Shown piece by piece: positions 1-10,455 of a stretch of 64,000 bases of DNA. Numbering within the stretch: the stretch's first letter is position 1; the number at the start of each line of letters is the position of its first letter. The DNA is from Paracoccus versutus (GTDB taxonomy: Bacteria; Pseudomonadota; Alphaproteobacteria; Rhodobacterales; Rhodobacteraceae): contig NZ_JRKO01000024.1 in NCBI RefSeq assembly GCF_000763885.1, forward strand, positions 19,725-83,724, in the 5' to 3' direction. Below the pieces are notes generated by a model that worked only from the letters and a program-made list of their open reading frames with translations, was not told where the DNA came from and searched no databases. Both the position numbers and the translations under genes were made by a program.

Positions 1-395
1 AGGGCGCGGTTTTCCAGCACCAGGGCCCGGCTGGAGGCCGCCCGCGCCAGCGCCGCCGCCAGCGTGCCGCCTCCGACCGGCTTGGTCAGGAAATCGTAGA
101 CCCCCTGCTTCAGCGCCGCGACCGCCATCGGCACGTCGCCATGCCCGGTCAGCAGGATCACCGGCAGGTCGGGATCGAGCGCATGGATGCGCTGGAACAG
201 CTGGAACCCGTCCATGCCGGGCATGCGCACGTCCGACAGCACCACGCCGGGCCAGTCGGGGCCAAGGCCGGCCAGCGCCTCGGCCGCATCGGTGAAGGCT
301 TCGGCGCGAAAACCCGCCAGGTGCAGCGCCTGCAGCTGCGCCTCGAGCAGGTCGGGGTCGTCATCGACAAGGCGGACAAGGGGCGCGTCGGTCAT
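1..395 (-). CDS. dctD: C4-dicarboxylate response regulator DctD, N-terminal part
   Basis: This is the first 131 codons of a response regulator; the rest lies beyond the left edge of the window. The translation is a CheY-like receiver: acidic pocket VDDDPD near residues 10-15, phospho-acceptor Asp in VVLSDVRMPGMDG near residue 55, switch Thr in LLTGHGD near 84, and Lys in LTKPV near 105. Its ATG overlaps the stop codon of the kinase gene upstream (ATGA), so the two are translationally coupled. Being paired with a DctB-type kinase and lying beside dctA, it should be DctD, an activator of sigma-54 promoters. The AAA+ and Fis-type domains that would prove this are outside the window. Confidence 0.85.
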   Translation of the reverse strand, partial: MTDAPLVRLVDDDPDLLEAQLQALHLAGFRAEAFTDAAEALAGLGPDWPGVVLSDVRMPGMDGFQLFQRIHALDPDLPVILLTGHGDVPMAVAALKQGVYDFLTKPVGGGTLAAALARAASSRALVLENRA

Positions 396-2101
396 GCGGC
401 CTTCGGCAGGTCGAGGTGAAAGATGGCGCCCTGCCCTTCACGCTGCGGCCCGGCCGTGAGGCTGCCGCCGAAATCCCGCGCGATCTCTTGCGAGATCACC
501 AGGCCCAGGCCCAGCCCCTCGGGCTTGCTGGTGGCGAAGGGGGTGAAAAGCTGGGCGGCGATCTGCGGCGACAGCCCCGGCCCGTTGTCCGAGATGCTGA
601 GCCGCAGCACCGGCCCGTCGTCCTGCAGCACGATGCGGATTTCCGGGTCGGGCCGGCCCTCCAGCGCCTCTTGCGCGTTCTGGATCAGGTTGACCAGCAC
701 CTGTTCCAGCCGCACGGTCTCGGCCATGACCCGCAGGCCGGGCGGGATCTGGGGCAGGACCAGGCGGATGTCCTGCGCCCGCCGCCGGCTGGCGGTCAGC
801 AGCAGCGCCGCATCCAGCGCATCCTTGAGCGCAACCGGACCCAGCTCGCCCGTGGCCTTGCGGGCAAAGCCGCGCAGCTCGGTGGTGATCTGGGCGATGC
901 GGTCGGTCATGCGCGAGATCTGCGACAGGTTGCGATCCAGGTCGGCGGCCAGGTCGGGGGCCAGGTCGGGCGCGTCCCGCGGCAGCATCTGCCGGCCGTT
1001 CTCGGCCAAAAGGCGGATGGTGGCCAGCGGCGTGTTCACCTCATGCGCGACGCCGGCGGTGATCTGGCCCAGCGTCGCCAGCTTGTTGGCCTGCACCATC
1101 TCGCCCTGCAACTGCGCCAGCCGCTGTTCGGCCGCGCGGCGTTCGCGCATCTCGGCGGTCAGGTCGCGGGTGCGCTCCTCGACCGCGCGTTCCAGGTCGG
1201 CGCGATAGCGGCGCTCGGCCTCGGCGCGGCGGGCGGCGCGGGTGCGGGCGCGCGCGGCGGAAACCCCGCCGGCCAGCAGCAGCGTGAACAGGAAGCCGAC
1301 GGTGCCCGCCGCCAGCAGCGCCGCCCGCACCGCCTCGGCCGAGGGCGCACGGACCCACAGCACCCAGCCCGCGCCCGGCACCGCGCGCCGGGCCGAGACC
1401 TGCCCGGCCGGGATCGGCGGCAGCGGCGCAAAGCGCAACTGCGGCGCGCTGGACAGGATCACCTGCCCGGCCGCGTCCGTGACCAGCGTGGTCTCGGCCG
1501 CCTGCGCCCAGCCCTGCTCCATCGCGTCGAATTCCACCTTCACCACGATGACGCCCAGGGGCTCGCCCATCTGCGGCACGTCGTGGGACAGGTAGAGCCC
1601 CGGCCGCCGGCTGACGGTGCCAAGCGCGAATTGCGTCGCCTCGCCGCGAAGCAGCGCCTCGCTGAAATAGCTGCGAAAGCTGTAGTCCGAGCCCACGAAG
1701 CTGTCGGGATCGTGCCAGTTCGAGGCGGCGATGGCGACGCCGTCGCGATCGAGCAGATAGATCACCGCGCTGCTGGTCTGCTCCTGCAACCGTTCCAGCT
1801 TTTGCGACACGCGCGAGACATTGGCCGGCGACGGCTCGGCCAGCGCCTGCAGCACGGCGGCATCGTCGGACAGGACCGTGGCCACGGCGCGCTGCTTGGC
1901 CAGCACGCTTTCCAGCGTCTGCACCCGGCTTTGCGCGCTGATCTCCAGCCGCTCGGTCAGGGCGCGGGCGGCATTGCCATGGGCCAGCCGAAAGGCCAGC
2001 GCCAAGGCCGCCAGCATGGCCAGCGCCACGGTCGCCGCGACCAGCAGCCGCCACAGCATCGGGCCGGGCCTTGCGCCTTGCGAATCGGTTGTGGCGGCCA
2101 T
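392..2101 (-). CDS. dctB: C4-dicarboxylate sensor histidine kinase DctB
   Basis: Membrane sensor kinase of 569 residues that would phosphorylate DctD in response to periplasmic C4-dicarboxylates. Domains in order: a membrane segment near residues 15-40, a periplasmic double-PDC sensor of about 230 residues, a second membrane segment near 270-290, an Arg/Glu-rich coiled coil, a HisKA domain with His353 in the motif GVAHEVNTP, and a HATPase domain with N-box [16 protein letters not shown] and GLGLGL. The start at 2101 was chosen over an in-frame ATG at 2140 because AGGGGA lies just upstream of it. The longer reading would also run into the DctD-type dyad. It is transcribed divergently from dctA. 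Confidence 0.93.
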   Translation of the reverse strand: MAATTDSQGARPGPMLWRLLVAATVALAMLAALALAFRLAHGNAARALTERLEISAQSRVQTLESVLAKQRAVATVLSDDAAVLQALAEPSPANVSRVSQKLERLQEQTSSAVIYLLDRDGVAIAASNWHDPDSFVGSDYSFRSYFSEALLRGEATQFALGTVSRRPGLYLSHDVPQMGEPLGVIVVKVEFDAMEQGWAQAAETTLVTDAAGQVILSSAPQLRFAPLPPIPAGQVSARRAVPGAGWVLWVRAPSAEAVRAALLAAGTVGFLFTLLLAGGVSAARARTRAARRAEAERRYRADLERAVEERTRDLTAEMRERRAAEQRLAQLQGEMVQANKLATLGQITAGVAHEVNTPLATIRLLAENGRQMLPRDAPDLAPDLAADLDRNLSQISRMTDRIAQITTELRGFARKATGELGPVALKDALDAALLLTASRRRAQDIRLVLPQIPPGLRVMAETVRLEQVLVNLIQNAQEALEGRPDPEIRIVLQDDGPVLRLSISDNGPGLSPQIAAQLFTPFATSKPEGLGLGLVISQEIARDFGGSLTAGPQREGQGAIFHLDLPKAA

Positions 2102-2123
2102 GCTTCCCCTGGCGGACGGATGT

Positions 2124-2172
2124 TGTGCGGGTTTCCACACTAGCAGATCCGCCCTGTGTGGAAAACCACACG
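2124..2172. promoter_or_regulatory. Two tandem DctD-type activator dyads upstream of dctA
   Basis: Two 18-bp dyads with the same layout are visible. Site 1 (2124-2141) is TGTGCGG-GTTT-CCACACT. Site 2 (2155-2172) is TGTGTGG-AAAA-CCACACG. Their centres are 31 bp apart, about three helical turns. They lie 136-184 bp before the dctA ATG, which suits an upstream activating sequence for an enhancer-binding protein. They resemble the dyads described upstream of rhizobial dctA (recalled, not searched). I did not find a sigma-54 promoter with correct GG-N10-GC spacing downstream. Confidence 0.7.
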
Positions 2173-2307
2173 GATTTGCCCGGCCGCTGGCGACAAAAAG
2201 CCATGATTACAACGCATTGCTGTCATGCGCCCGGTTTTTTGGCGCCAGGGCCCGCGAATTTATCATGGCGGTCACATCACCGTCATACGCAGGTTGGAGG
2301 AGGCCCC

Positions 2308-3675
2308 ATGCACATCGACACCACGGCCGCGCCGGTCGCTCACGCACCGCGGCCCTTTTACAGACATCTCTATTTCCAGGTTCTGTGCGCCATCGCCGCC
2401 GGCGCGCTGATCGGGCATTTCTATCCCGAAACGGGCGAAGCGCTGAAGCCCCTGGGCGACGCCTTCATCAAGCTGGTCAAGATGATCATCGCCCCGGTCA
2501 TCTTCCTGACCATCGTCACCGGCCTTGCCGGCATGGGCACGCTGAAGGGCGTGGGCTCGGTCGTCGGCAAGGCCTTCGGCTATTTCCTGACCTTCTCGAC
2601 CCTGGCGCTGATCGTCGGGCTGATCACCGCCAATGTCATCCGCCCCGGCGCCGGCATGAACATCGACCCGGCGACGCTGGATGCCAGCAAGGTCGCGGAC
2701 TATGCCGCCAAGGCGCATGACTCCTCGCTGACCGGCTTTGTCATGGACATCATCCCGTCCACGATGACCTCGGCCTTCGTCGAGGGCAACATCCTGCAGG
2801 TCCTGTTCATCGCCATCCTGTTCGGCATCGGCCTGATCCTGATCGGCGACAAGGGCAAGCCGGTCGTGGCGCTGTTCGAGGCGATCAGCCACGCCGTCTT
2901 CCGCATGGTGGACATCCTGATGAAGGCCGCGCCCATTGGTGCCTTCGGCGCCTTCGCCTTTACCATCGGCAAATACGGCATCGCCTCGGTGGTGAACCTG
3001 GCGACGCTGGTCGGCACCTTCTACCTGACCTCGGCGCTGTTCGTCGTCGTGATCCTGGGCACGGTCTGCATGCTCAACGGCTTTTCCATCTTCCGGCTGA
3101 TCTCCTATCTCAAGGCCGAGATCCTGCTGGTGCTGGGCACCTCCTCCTCGGAATCGGCGCTGCCCTCGCTGATGGAGAAGATGGAGAGGGCCGGCTGCAA
3201 GCGCTCCGTCGTCGGGCTGGTCGTGCCCACCGGCTACAGCTTCAACCTGGACGGGACGAACATCTACATGACGCTGGCGGCGCTGTTCATCGCCCAGGCG
3301 ACGAATACCGACCTGACGCTGCAACAGCAGATCCTGCTGCTGCTGGTCGCCATGCTGTCGTCGAAGGGCGCGGCGGGCGTCACCGGGGCCGGCTTCATCA
3401 CCCTGGCCGCGACGCTGTCGGTGGTGCCGACCGTGCCGGTCGCCGGCATGGCGCTGATCCTGGGCGTGGACCGCTTCATGTCGGAATGCCGCTCGATCAC
3501 CAATTTCATCGGCAATGCGGTGGCCACCGTGGTCGTCAGCCGCTGGGAAGGCGCGCTGGACCGCGAACAGTTCGACCGCGTGCTGGCCGGCGAGGCGGGG
3601 GGCCAGGTCGCCCCGATCCACGACCTGCACGGCGCCCCCGCCGGGCTGCGCCTGAACGAGGCCAGCGCCGACTGA
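2308..3675 (+). CDS. dctA: C4-dicarboxylate:cation symporter DctA
   Basis: Secondary transporter of the dicarboxylate/amino acid:cation symporter family, 455 residues, importing succinate, fumarate and malate across the inner membrane. Family signatures seen: the serine-rich re-entrant loop [13 protein letters not shown] near residue 280, the NLDGTNIY motif near 318, and the helix-7 to hairpin-2 region [13 protein letters not shown] near 355. GGAGGAGG lies 4 bases before the chosen ATG; the long in-frame extension upstream has no support. It is a single gene, divergent from dctB, and ends at a strong terminator. Length and motif order are normal for DctA. Confidence 0.96.
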   Translation: MHIDTTAAPVAHAPRPFYRHLYFQVLCAIAAGALIGHFYPETGEALKPLGDAFIKLVKMIIAPVIFLTIVTGLAGMGTLKGVGSVVGKAFGYFLTFSTLALIVGLITANVIRPGAGMNIDPATLDASKVADYAAKAHDSSLTGFVMDIIPSTMTSAFVEGNILQVLFIAILFGIGLILIGDKGKPVVALFEAISHAVFRMVDILMKAAPIGAFGAFAFTIGKYGIASVVNLATLVGTFYLTSALFVVVILGTVCMLNGFSIFRLISYLKAEILLVLGTSSSESALPSLMEKMERAGCKRSVVGLVVPTGYSFNLDGTNIYMTLAALFIAQATNTDLTLQQQILLLLVAMLSSKGAAGVTGAGFITLAATLSVVPTVPVAGMALILGVDRFMSECRSITNFIGNAVATVVVSRWEGALDREQFDRVLAGEAGGQVAPIHDLHGAPAGLRLNEASAD

Positions 3676-3694
3676 CCCGCCGCGACTGCAACAA

Positions 3695-3722
3695 GGGGCG
3701 CCCCGCCGCGGGCGCCCTTTTT
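3695..3722 (+). terminator. Intrinsic terminator after dctA
   Basis: A GGGCGCCC arm at 3696-3703 pairs with GGGCGCCC at 3710-3717 across a 6-base loop, followed by TTTTT at 3718-3722. It sits 20 bases after the dctA stop and just before the end of the convergent lacI-type gene. Confidence 0.88.
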
Positions 3723-3726
3723 CCGT

Positions 3727-4737
3727 TCAGGGCGGCGGCGCCGTCGTCTCGCGCAGCATCAGCCGCGGCGCCAGCAGGGTCACGGGGGGGATCTCGCGCC
3801 CGGCGATGCGGTCCAGGATGATCCGCGCCGCCTTGCGGCCGATCTCGCGCTTGGGCTGGCGGATGGTGGTCAGCGCCGGCGACAGGTGCGAGACCAGCTC
3901 GATGTCGTCGAAGCCGACGATGGACAGGTCGCGCGGCACATGATGCCCGGCGCGCTGAAGCCCGGACATGAAGGTGCAGGCCATCTCGTCGGAAAAGGCA
4001 AAGATCCCGGTCGGCCGGTCGGCCGGTGCCAGCGCCTGCCAGGCCAGCGCCGCCTGCTGCCCGGATTGCATGGTGAAGTCGCCGGGAAACTCGGTGATCC
4101 GCGCCCCGCCCGCGGCCTCATGCGCGCCTTGCCGGCGCGCCTTGTGCAGCACGTTGCCGGGCGGGCCGCCGATCACGCCGATATGGTCGTGGCCAAGCGC
4201 GCGCAGATGCGCCACGGCCAGCCGCCCGCCCTCGCGATTGTCCAGCATCACGCGGGGCAGGTCAGCGCCCTCGATCCATTCGCAGGCGGTGACGACCGGC
4301 GGCAGGTCCGCCCGCCCCGCCAGGTCGCCAAAGGGCGCCAGCCCGTCCAGCAGGATGATCCCGTCCGCGCGCGAGGGGTCCAGGAAACGGTCCAGCCGGG
4401 TATGGCGGCCGCTGTCCTCCAGCGTGTCGGCGACCAGCAGGTCATAGCCGGCGGCGGCCAGTTCGCGCCCCATCCCGTCCAGGATCTTGGCAAAGAAGGG
4501 ATTGCCCAGGTTCGGCACCAGCGCCACCACGCAGCCGGTCCGCTGCTTGCGCAGATTCCGCGCGGCGTGGTTCATGCGATAGCCGGTCTCGGCCACGGCC
4601 TGCATCACCGCCTCGCGCGTGGCCTTGGCCACCACCGCCGGATTGGACAGCACCCGGCTGACGGTCGAGGCCGACACGCCCGCGCGCCTTGCGACATCCG
4701 ACAATCTGGCCCGTCCGGGCGGGATCTGGCTTTCCAT
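3727..4737 (-). CDS. LacI-family transcriptional repressor
   Basis: Repressor of 336 residues with the LacI N-terminal helix-turn-helix (LSDVARRAGVSASTVSRVL) and hinge helix (residues 1-60), then a type I periplasmic-binding-like sensor domain. The ATG at 4737 was preferred to a TTG two codons earlier; neither has a strong ribosome binding site. It is divergent from a polyol/sugar catabolic and transport operon, and a perfect dyad with a central CG lies between them. It is therefore almost certainly the local repressor, released by the substrate or a derivative. The effector cannot be read from the sequence. Confidence 0.92.
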   Translation of the reverse strand: MESQIPPGRARLSDVARRAGVSASTVSRVLSNPAVVAKATREAVMQAVAETGYRMNHAARNLRKQRTGCVVALVPNLGNPFFAKILDGMGRELAAAGYDLLVADTLEDSGRHTRLDRFLDPSRADGIILLDGLAPFGDLAGRADLPPVVTACEWIEGADLPRVMLDNREGGRLAVAHLRALGHDHIGVIGGPPGNVLHKARRQGAHEAAGGARITEFPGDFTMQSGQQAALAWQALAPADRPTGIFAFSDEMACTFMSGLQRAGHHVPRDLSIVGFDDIELVSHLSPALTTIRQPKREIGRKAARIILDRIAGREIPPVTLLAPRLMLRETTAPPP

Positions 4738-4782
4738 CGCCAAAGGTTACGCGCCCGGCGCGATGCGGTGCAAGAAAATGTT

Positions 4783-4796
4783 TGCAATCGATTGCA
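4783..4796. promoter_or_regulatory. LacI-family operator, perfect palindrome
   Basis: TGCAATCGATTGCA is a perfect 14-bp inverted repeat with the central CG typical of LacI/GalR operators. It lies 46 bases from the repressor start and 37 bases before the first gene of the divergent operon, so it could control both directions. Confidence 0.82.
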
Positions 4797-4833
4797 GAGC
4801 GGTGCAGCCTGACCCTTGGGGAGAGAGGGGATC

Positions 4834-5886
4834 ATGCGGACCATCAAGGGACCGGCGCTGTTTCTGGCGCAGTTCATCGGCGATACGGCGCCTTTCGACA
4901 GCTGGGACGGCATCACCCGCTGGGCGGCCGATTGCGGCTATCTGGGCGTGCAGGTGCCGACCAGCGACCCGCGCATGCTGGACCTGGCGCGGGCCGGGGA
5001 GTCGCAGGACTACCGCGACGAATTCCTGGGCATCGCCCGGCAGAACGGCGTCGAAGTGACCGAGCTTTCGACGCATCTGCAAGGCCAGCTCGTCGCCGTG
5101 CATCCGGCCTATGACGCCGGTTTCGACGCCTTCGCGCCGCCGGCCCTGCGCGGCAATCCCCCCGCGCGGCAGGAATGGGCGGTCGATCAGGTCGCCCGCG
5201 CCATCCGGGTCAGCCGGCTGCTGGGCCTGGACCGGATGGCGACGTTCTCGGGCGCCCTGGCCTGGCCCTACCTCTACCCCTGGCCGCAGCGCGCGCCGGG
5301 GCTTGTCGAGGCGGCGTTCGACACGCTGGCCGCGCGCTGGCGCCCGCTGCTGGACCTGGCCGAGGATCACGGCATCGACCTTTGCTATGAGATCCATCCG
5401 GGCGAGGATCTGCATGACGGCGCGACCTTCGAGATGTTCCTGGACCGGATCGGCGGCCACGCGCGGGCGAACATGCTTTACGATCCCTCGCATTATGTCC
5501 TGCAACAGCTTGATTACCTTCAGAACATCGACCTCTATCACGACCGCATCCGCATGTTCCACGTCAAGGATGCCGAGTTCCGCCCGACCGGCCGGCAGGG
5601 CGTCTATGGCGGCTATCAGCCCTGGGCGGATCGCGCCGGCCGCTTCCGCAGCCCCGGCGACGGGCAGGTCGATTTCCGCAGCGTGTTTTCCAAGCTGACG
5701 CAATACGGTTTCGACGGCTGGGCGGTGGTCGAATGGGAATGCGCGCTGAAACACCCCGAGGACGGAGCACGGGAAGGCGCGCGTTTCGTGCGCGACCATG
5801 TCATCCGCGTGACACCCCATGCCTTCGACGATTTCGCCGCCAGCCGCGTGGACCGCGCGGCCATCGACAGGGCGCTGGGGCTATGA
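4834..5886 (+). CDS. Sugar phosphate isomerase/epimerase family protein (TIM barrel)
   Basis: A 350-residue protein of the xylose-isomerase-like TIM-barrel superfamily (AP endonuclease family 2 fold). Candidate metal ligands are visible in the usual places: Glu in LCYEIHPGE near residue 188, the Asp/His pair in MLYDPSHY near 220, His/Asp in FHVKDAEF near 247, and a late Glu in VVEWECAL. The start follows GAGAGAGG; upstream in-frame codons are unlikely. It is the first gene of a five-gene operon and overlaps the next gene by 4 bases. Members act as isomerases, epimerases or dehydratases on sugars and inositols. The exact substrate is unknown. Confidence 0.85.
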   Translation: MRTIKGPALFLAQFIGDTAPFDSWDGITRWAADCGYLGVQVPTSDPRMLDLARAGESQDYRDEFLGIARQNGVEVTELSTHLQGQLVAVHPAYDAGFDAFAPPALRGNPPARQEWAVDQVARAIRVSRLLGLDRMATFSGALAWPYLYPWPQRAPGLVEAAFDTLAARWRPLLDLAEDHGIDLCYEIHPGEDLHDGATFEMFLDRIGGHARANMLYDPSHYVLQQLDYLQNIDLYHDRIRMFHVKDAEFRPTGRQGVYGGYQPWADRAGRFRSPGDGQVDFRSVFSKLTQYGFDGWAVVEWECALKHPEDGAREGARFVRDHVIRVTPHAFDDFAASRVDRAAIDRALGL

Positions 5887-6973
5887 GGCCGGTTCGCCTG
5901 GGCATGGTCGGCGGCGGCAGCGGCGCCTTTATCGGCGCCATCCACCGCATCGCCGCGCGCATGGACGGGCGCTTCGCGCTGGTCGCGGGCGCGCTGTCCT
6001 CGGACCCTGCCCGCGCGGCGGCCAGCGCGGCCGAGCTGGGCATCCGCAGCTATGGCGATTTCGCCGAGATGGCGCGGGCCGAGGCGGCGCGCGAGGACGG
6101 GATCGAGGCGGTCAGCATCGTCACCCCGAACCACCTGCATGCCGCCCCCGCCGCAGCCTTCCTGCGCGCCGGCATCCATGTGATCTGCGACAAGCCGCTG
6201 GCGGCCACGCCCGAACAGGCGCACGAGATCGCCGAGGCCGCGCAGGCCAGCGGTGCGCGGTTTTTCCTGACCCACAACTACTGCGCCATGCCCATGGTGC
6301 GCGAGGCCCGCGCGCTGGTGGCCGAGGGCGCGTTGGGCGACATCCGGGTGGTGCAGGCCGAATATCTGCAAGGCTGGCTGGCCGACCCGGCCAAGGGCAA
6401 GCAGGCCGAATGGCGCACCGATCCCGCCCGCGCCGGGGCCGGCGCCATCGGCGACATCGGCACCCATGCCTGGCAGCTTGCGCAATTCGTCACCGGCCAG
6501 ACGCCCGCGTCCCTGTCGGCGGAACTCTCCAGCATGGTGCCGGGCCGCGCGGTCGACGACGATGCCCGCATCGCGCTGCGCTACGGCTCGGGCACGCGGG
6601 GCGGCATCTGGGTCAGCCAGGTCGCCGTCGGCCAGGAAAACGGGCTGTCGCTGCGGGTCTTTGGCACCAAGGCGGCGCTGGAATGGCGCCTGCCCGACCC
6701 CGAGCGGCTGATCCTGTCGCCCAAGGACGGCCCGGCCCGCGTCCTGACGCGGGCGCAGGACCGCAGCGCCTCATATCGCACCCCGCCCGGCCACCCCGAG
6801 GGCTACCTGGAAGGTTTCGCCAATCTATACCGTGATATAGCGTCGATCATTCAAGGAGATTCCAGCTTTGCAGACCGCGTGCCGGGGCTGGATGCCGGGC
6901 TGTCGGGCATGGGTTTCATCGCCGCCGCACAGGCGTCCTCGGCACGGGGCGGCGCATGGGTCGAGGTCGGACC

Positions 6974-6977
<4 letters not shown>
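5883..6977 (+). CDS. Gfo/Idh/MocA family oxidoreductase
   Basis: NAD(P)-dependent dehydrogenase of 364 residues. The N-terminal Rossmann fold has LGMVGGGSGAFIG near residue 6, SIVTPNHLHA near 78 and the family EKP-type motif as CDKPL near 99. The C-terminal alpha/beta domain has GDIGTHAW, which carries a conserved Asp/His pair of the active site. The start ATG overlaps the stop of the isomerase gene (ATGA), and the end overlaps the ABC ATPase gene in the same way. Together with the isomerase it probably oxidises and rearranges the imported polyol or sugar, as in inositol-type pathways. The substrate is not known. Confidence 0.9.
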
Positions 6978-8454
<1,477 letters not shown>

Positions 8455-8458
<4 letters not shown>

Positions 8459-9423
8459 AACTCGACCTGCATACCCTTGGCCCGCTTGTCGCCCTGGTCG
8501 CCCTGGTGATCCTGGGCGCGGTCCTGAACAGCGCCTTCCTGGCGCCGGCGAACATCACCAACGTGCTGGCGCGCTCGGCCTTCATCGGGCTGATCGCGGT
8601 CGGCATGACCTTCGTCATCACCGCGGGCGGGCTGGACCTGTCGGTGGGGTCCATGGCCGCCTTTCTGGCCGGGATCGCCATCATCGCCATGAACGCCGCC
8701 CTGCCCGGCCTGGGCAGCAACTGGGGCACGATCCTGCTGGGCATGGGCGTCGCGGTCCTGGGCGGCATCGCCGCGGGCTACCTGAACGGCGCGCTTGTCA
8801 CCAAGGCGCGGATCGAGCCCTTCATCGTCACGCTGGGCACCATGGGCATCTTCCGCTCGCTGGTGACATGGCTGGCCGACGGCGGCACGCTGAGCCTCGA
8901 CTACGGGCTGCGCACGCTCTACCGGCCGGTCTATTACGGCGGCATCGGCTGGATCACCTGGCCGATCATCGTCTTTGCCATCGTCGCGGTCCTGGGCGAA
9001 TGGACCATGCGCCATTCCCGCTTTGGCCGGCATGTCGAGGCCATCGGCTCGAACGACCGCGTCGCGCGCTATTCGGCCATCGACGTGAACCGGATGCGGC
9101 TTCTGACCTATGTGCTGCTGGGCGTGCTGGTCGGGCTGGCGGTGGTGCTTTACGTGCCGCGCCTCGGCTCGGCCTCGGGCTCGACCGGGGTTCTGTGGGA
9201 GCTTGAGGCCATCGCCGCGGTCATCATCGGCGGCACGGCGCTGAAAGGCGGGCGCGGCCGGGTCTGGGGCACGGTGGTCGGCGTGCTGATCCTGTCGCTG
9301 ATCGACAACATCCTGAATCTGGCCGACCTGGTCAGCCCCTATCTGAACGGGGCGATCCAGGGGGTCATCATCGTTCTTGCTGTCGTCTTGCAGCGGGAGA
9401 AACGCACCGTCGAGGAGCGGTGA
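8455..9423 (+). CDS. Sugar ABC transporter permease (RbsC type)
   Basis: Inner-membrane permease of 322 residues with about eight to ten hydrophobic segments. Family signatures are GGLDLSVGS near residue 60 in the N-terminal half and GGTALKGGRG near 259, typical of ribose/xylose/inositol transporters. It probably forms a homodimer with two copies of the ATPase. It overlaps the ATPase gene by 4 bases and is 18 bases from the binding-protein gene. Confidence 0.95.
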
Positions 9424-9441
9424 CTGGGGAGGAAGCAACAG

Positions 9442-10401
9442 ATGAAACGCAGAAGCCTGATGAAAGCCGCCGCGCTGATGGCCGCGATGGGGATCGCCGC
9501 CCCCGCCGTCGCGCAGGAGGCCGAGAAGAAGATCATCGGCGTGTCGATCCCGTCGGCCACGCATGGGTTCATGGGCGGGCTGAACTGGCACGCGCAGGAC
9601 ACGATCAAGCGGCTGGGCGCGACCTATCCCAACCTTGAATTCGTGCTGTCCACCGCCGGCGATCCGGCCAAGCAGGTCAACGACATCGAGGACATGATGG
9701 CCACGCGCAACATCGACGCGCTGGTGGTGCTGCCCTTCGAATCCGAGCCGCTGACCGCCCCGGTCAAGGCGGTCAAGGATGCGGGCAAGTTCGTGACCGT
9801 GGTGGACCGCGGGCTGAGCCAGGAAGGGATCGAGGATCTATACGTGGCCGGCGACAACACCGCCTTCGGCCGCGTGGCGGGGGAATATTTCAAGGGAAAC
9901 CTTGAGCCCGGCGCCAAGATCGTGGTGCTGCGCGGCATCCCGACCACGCTGGACAACGAGCGCGTCGATGCCTTCCGCGCCGCGCTGGAGGGCTCCGAGG
10001 TCGAGATCCTGGACATGCAGCACGGCAACTGGAACCGCGACGACGCCTTTGCGGTGATGCAGGACTACCTGGCGAAATACCCGCAGATCGACGCGGTCTG
10101 GGCCGCCGACGACGACATGGCCATCGGCGTGCTCGAGGCGATCTCGGCCGCGAACCGCCAGGACGAGATGTGGGTGATCGGCGGCGCCGGCATGAAGGAG
10201 ATCGTCAAGCGCATCATGGATGGCGACAAGCAGCTGCCGGTGAACGTGACCTATCCGCCGGCGCTGATTTCCTCGGCCATCGAGATGACGGCGCTGAACT
10301 TCGTGTCGAACGCGCCGATGACCGGGCGCTTCATCATCGGCAGCCAGTTGATCACGCCCGAGAACGCCGAGCAGTTCTATTATCCCGACAGCCCGTTCTG
10401 A
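9442..10401 (+). CDS. Sugar ABC transporter substrate-binding protein
   Basis: Periplasmic binding protein of 319 residues, type I fold (Peripla_BP_4 family). A signal peptide covers residues 1-24, with cleavage likely after PAVAQ. Features of ribose/inositol-type proteins are visible: VSIPSATHGFMGGLNW near residue 35, a conserved VVDRGL near 116 and AADDDMAIG near 218. A good ribosome binding site (GGGGAGGAAG) precedes the ATG. It is the last gene of the operon; the following hairpin lies before the convergent phnM. The ligand would define the pathway and cannot be told from sequence alone. Confidence 0.93.
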   Translation: MKRRSLMKAAALMAAMGIAAPAVAQEAEKKIIGVSIPSATHGFMGGLNWHAQDTIKRLGATYPNLEFVLSTAGDPAKQVNDIEDMMATRNIDALVVLPFESEPLTAPVKAVKDAGKFVTVVDRGLSQEGIEDLYVAGDNTAFGRVAGEYFKGNLEPGAKIVVLRGIPTTLDNERVDAFRAALEGSEVEILDMQHGNWNRDDAFAVMQDYLAKYPQIDAVWAADDDMAIGVLEAISAANRQDEMWVIGGAGMKEIVKRIMDGDKQLPVNVTYPPALISSAIEMTALNFVSNAPMTGRFIIGSQLITPENAEQFYYPDSPF

Positions 10402-10413
10402 ACGGGCCGCCCG

Positions 10414-10442
10414 CGCAGCCCCCTTGCCTCGGCGGGGCTGCG
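10414..10442. terminator. Hairpin between convergent sugar operon and phnM
   Basis: CGCAGCCCC at 10414-10422 pairs perfectly with GGGGCTGCG at 10434-10442 across an 11-base loop. There is no T tract on either side, so it is a weak or factor-assisted terminator at best. It ends 13 bases before the phnM stop codon. Confidence 0.5.
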
Positions 10443-10455
10443 TCCGGCGATGCGA

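Noticed and set aside
392..2143. Long reading frames antisense to dctB
   Set aside because: Arg/Gln/Gly-rich translations with no domain, typical shadows of a G+C-rich gene.
2185..2250. Sigma-54 promoter of dctA
   Set aside because: Both TGGC-starting candidates have GG-GC spacings of 9 or 11 bases instead of 10, so I do not annotate one.
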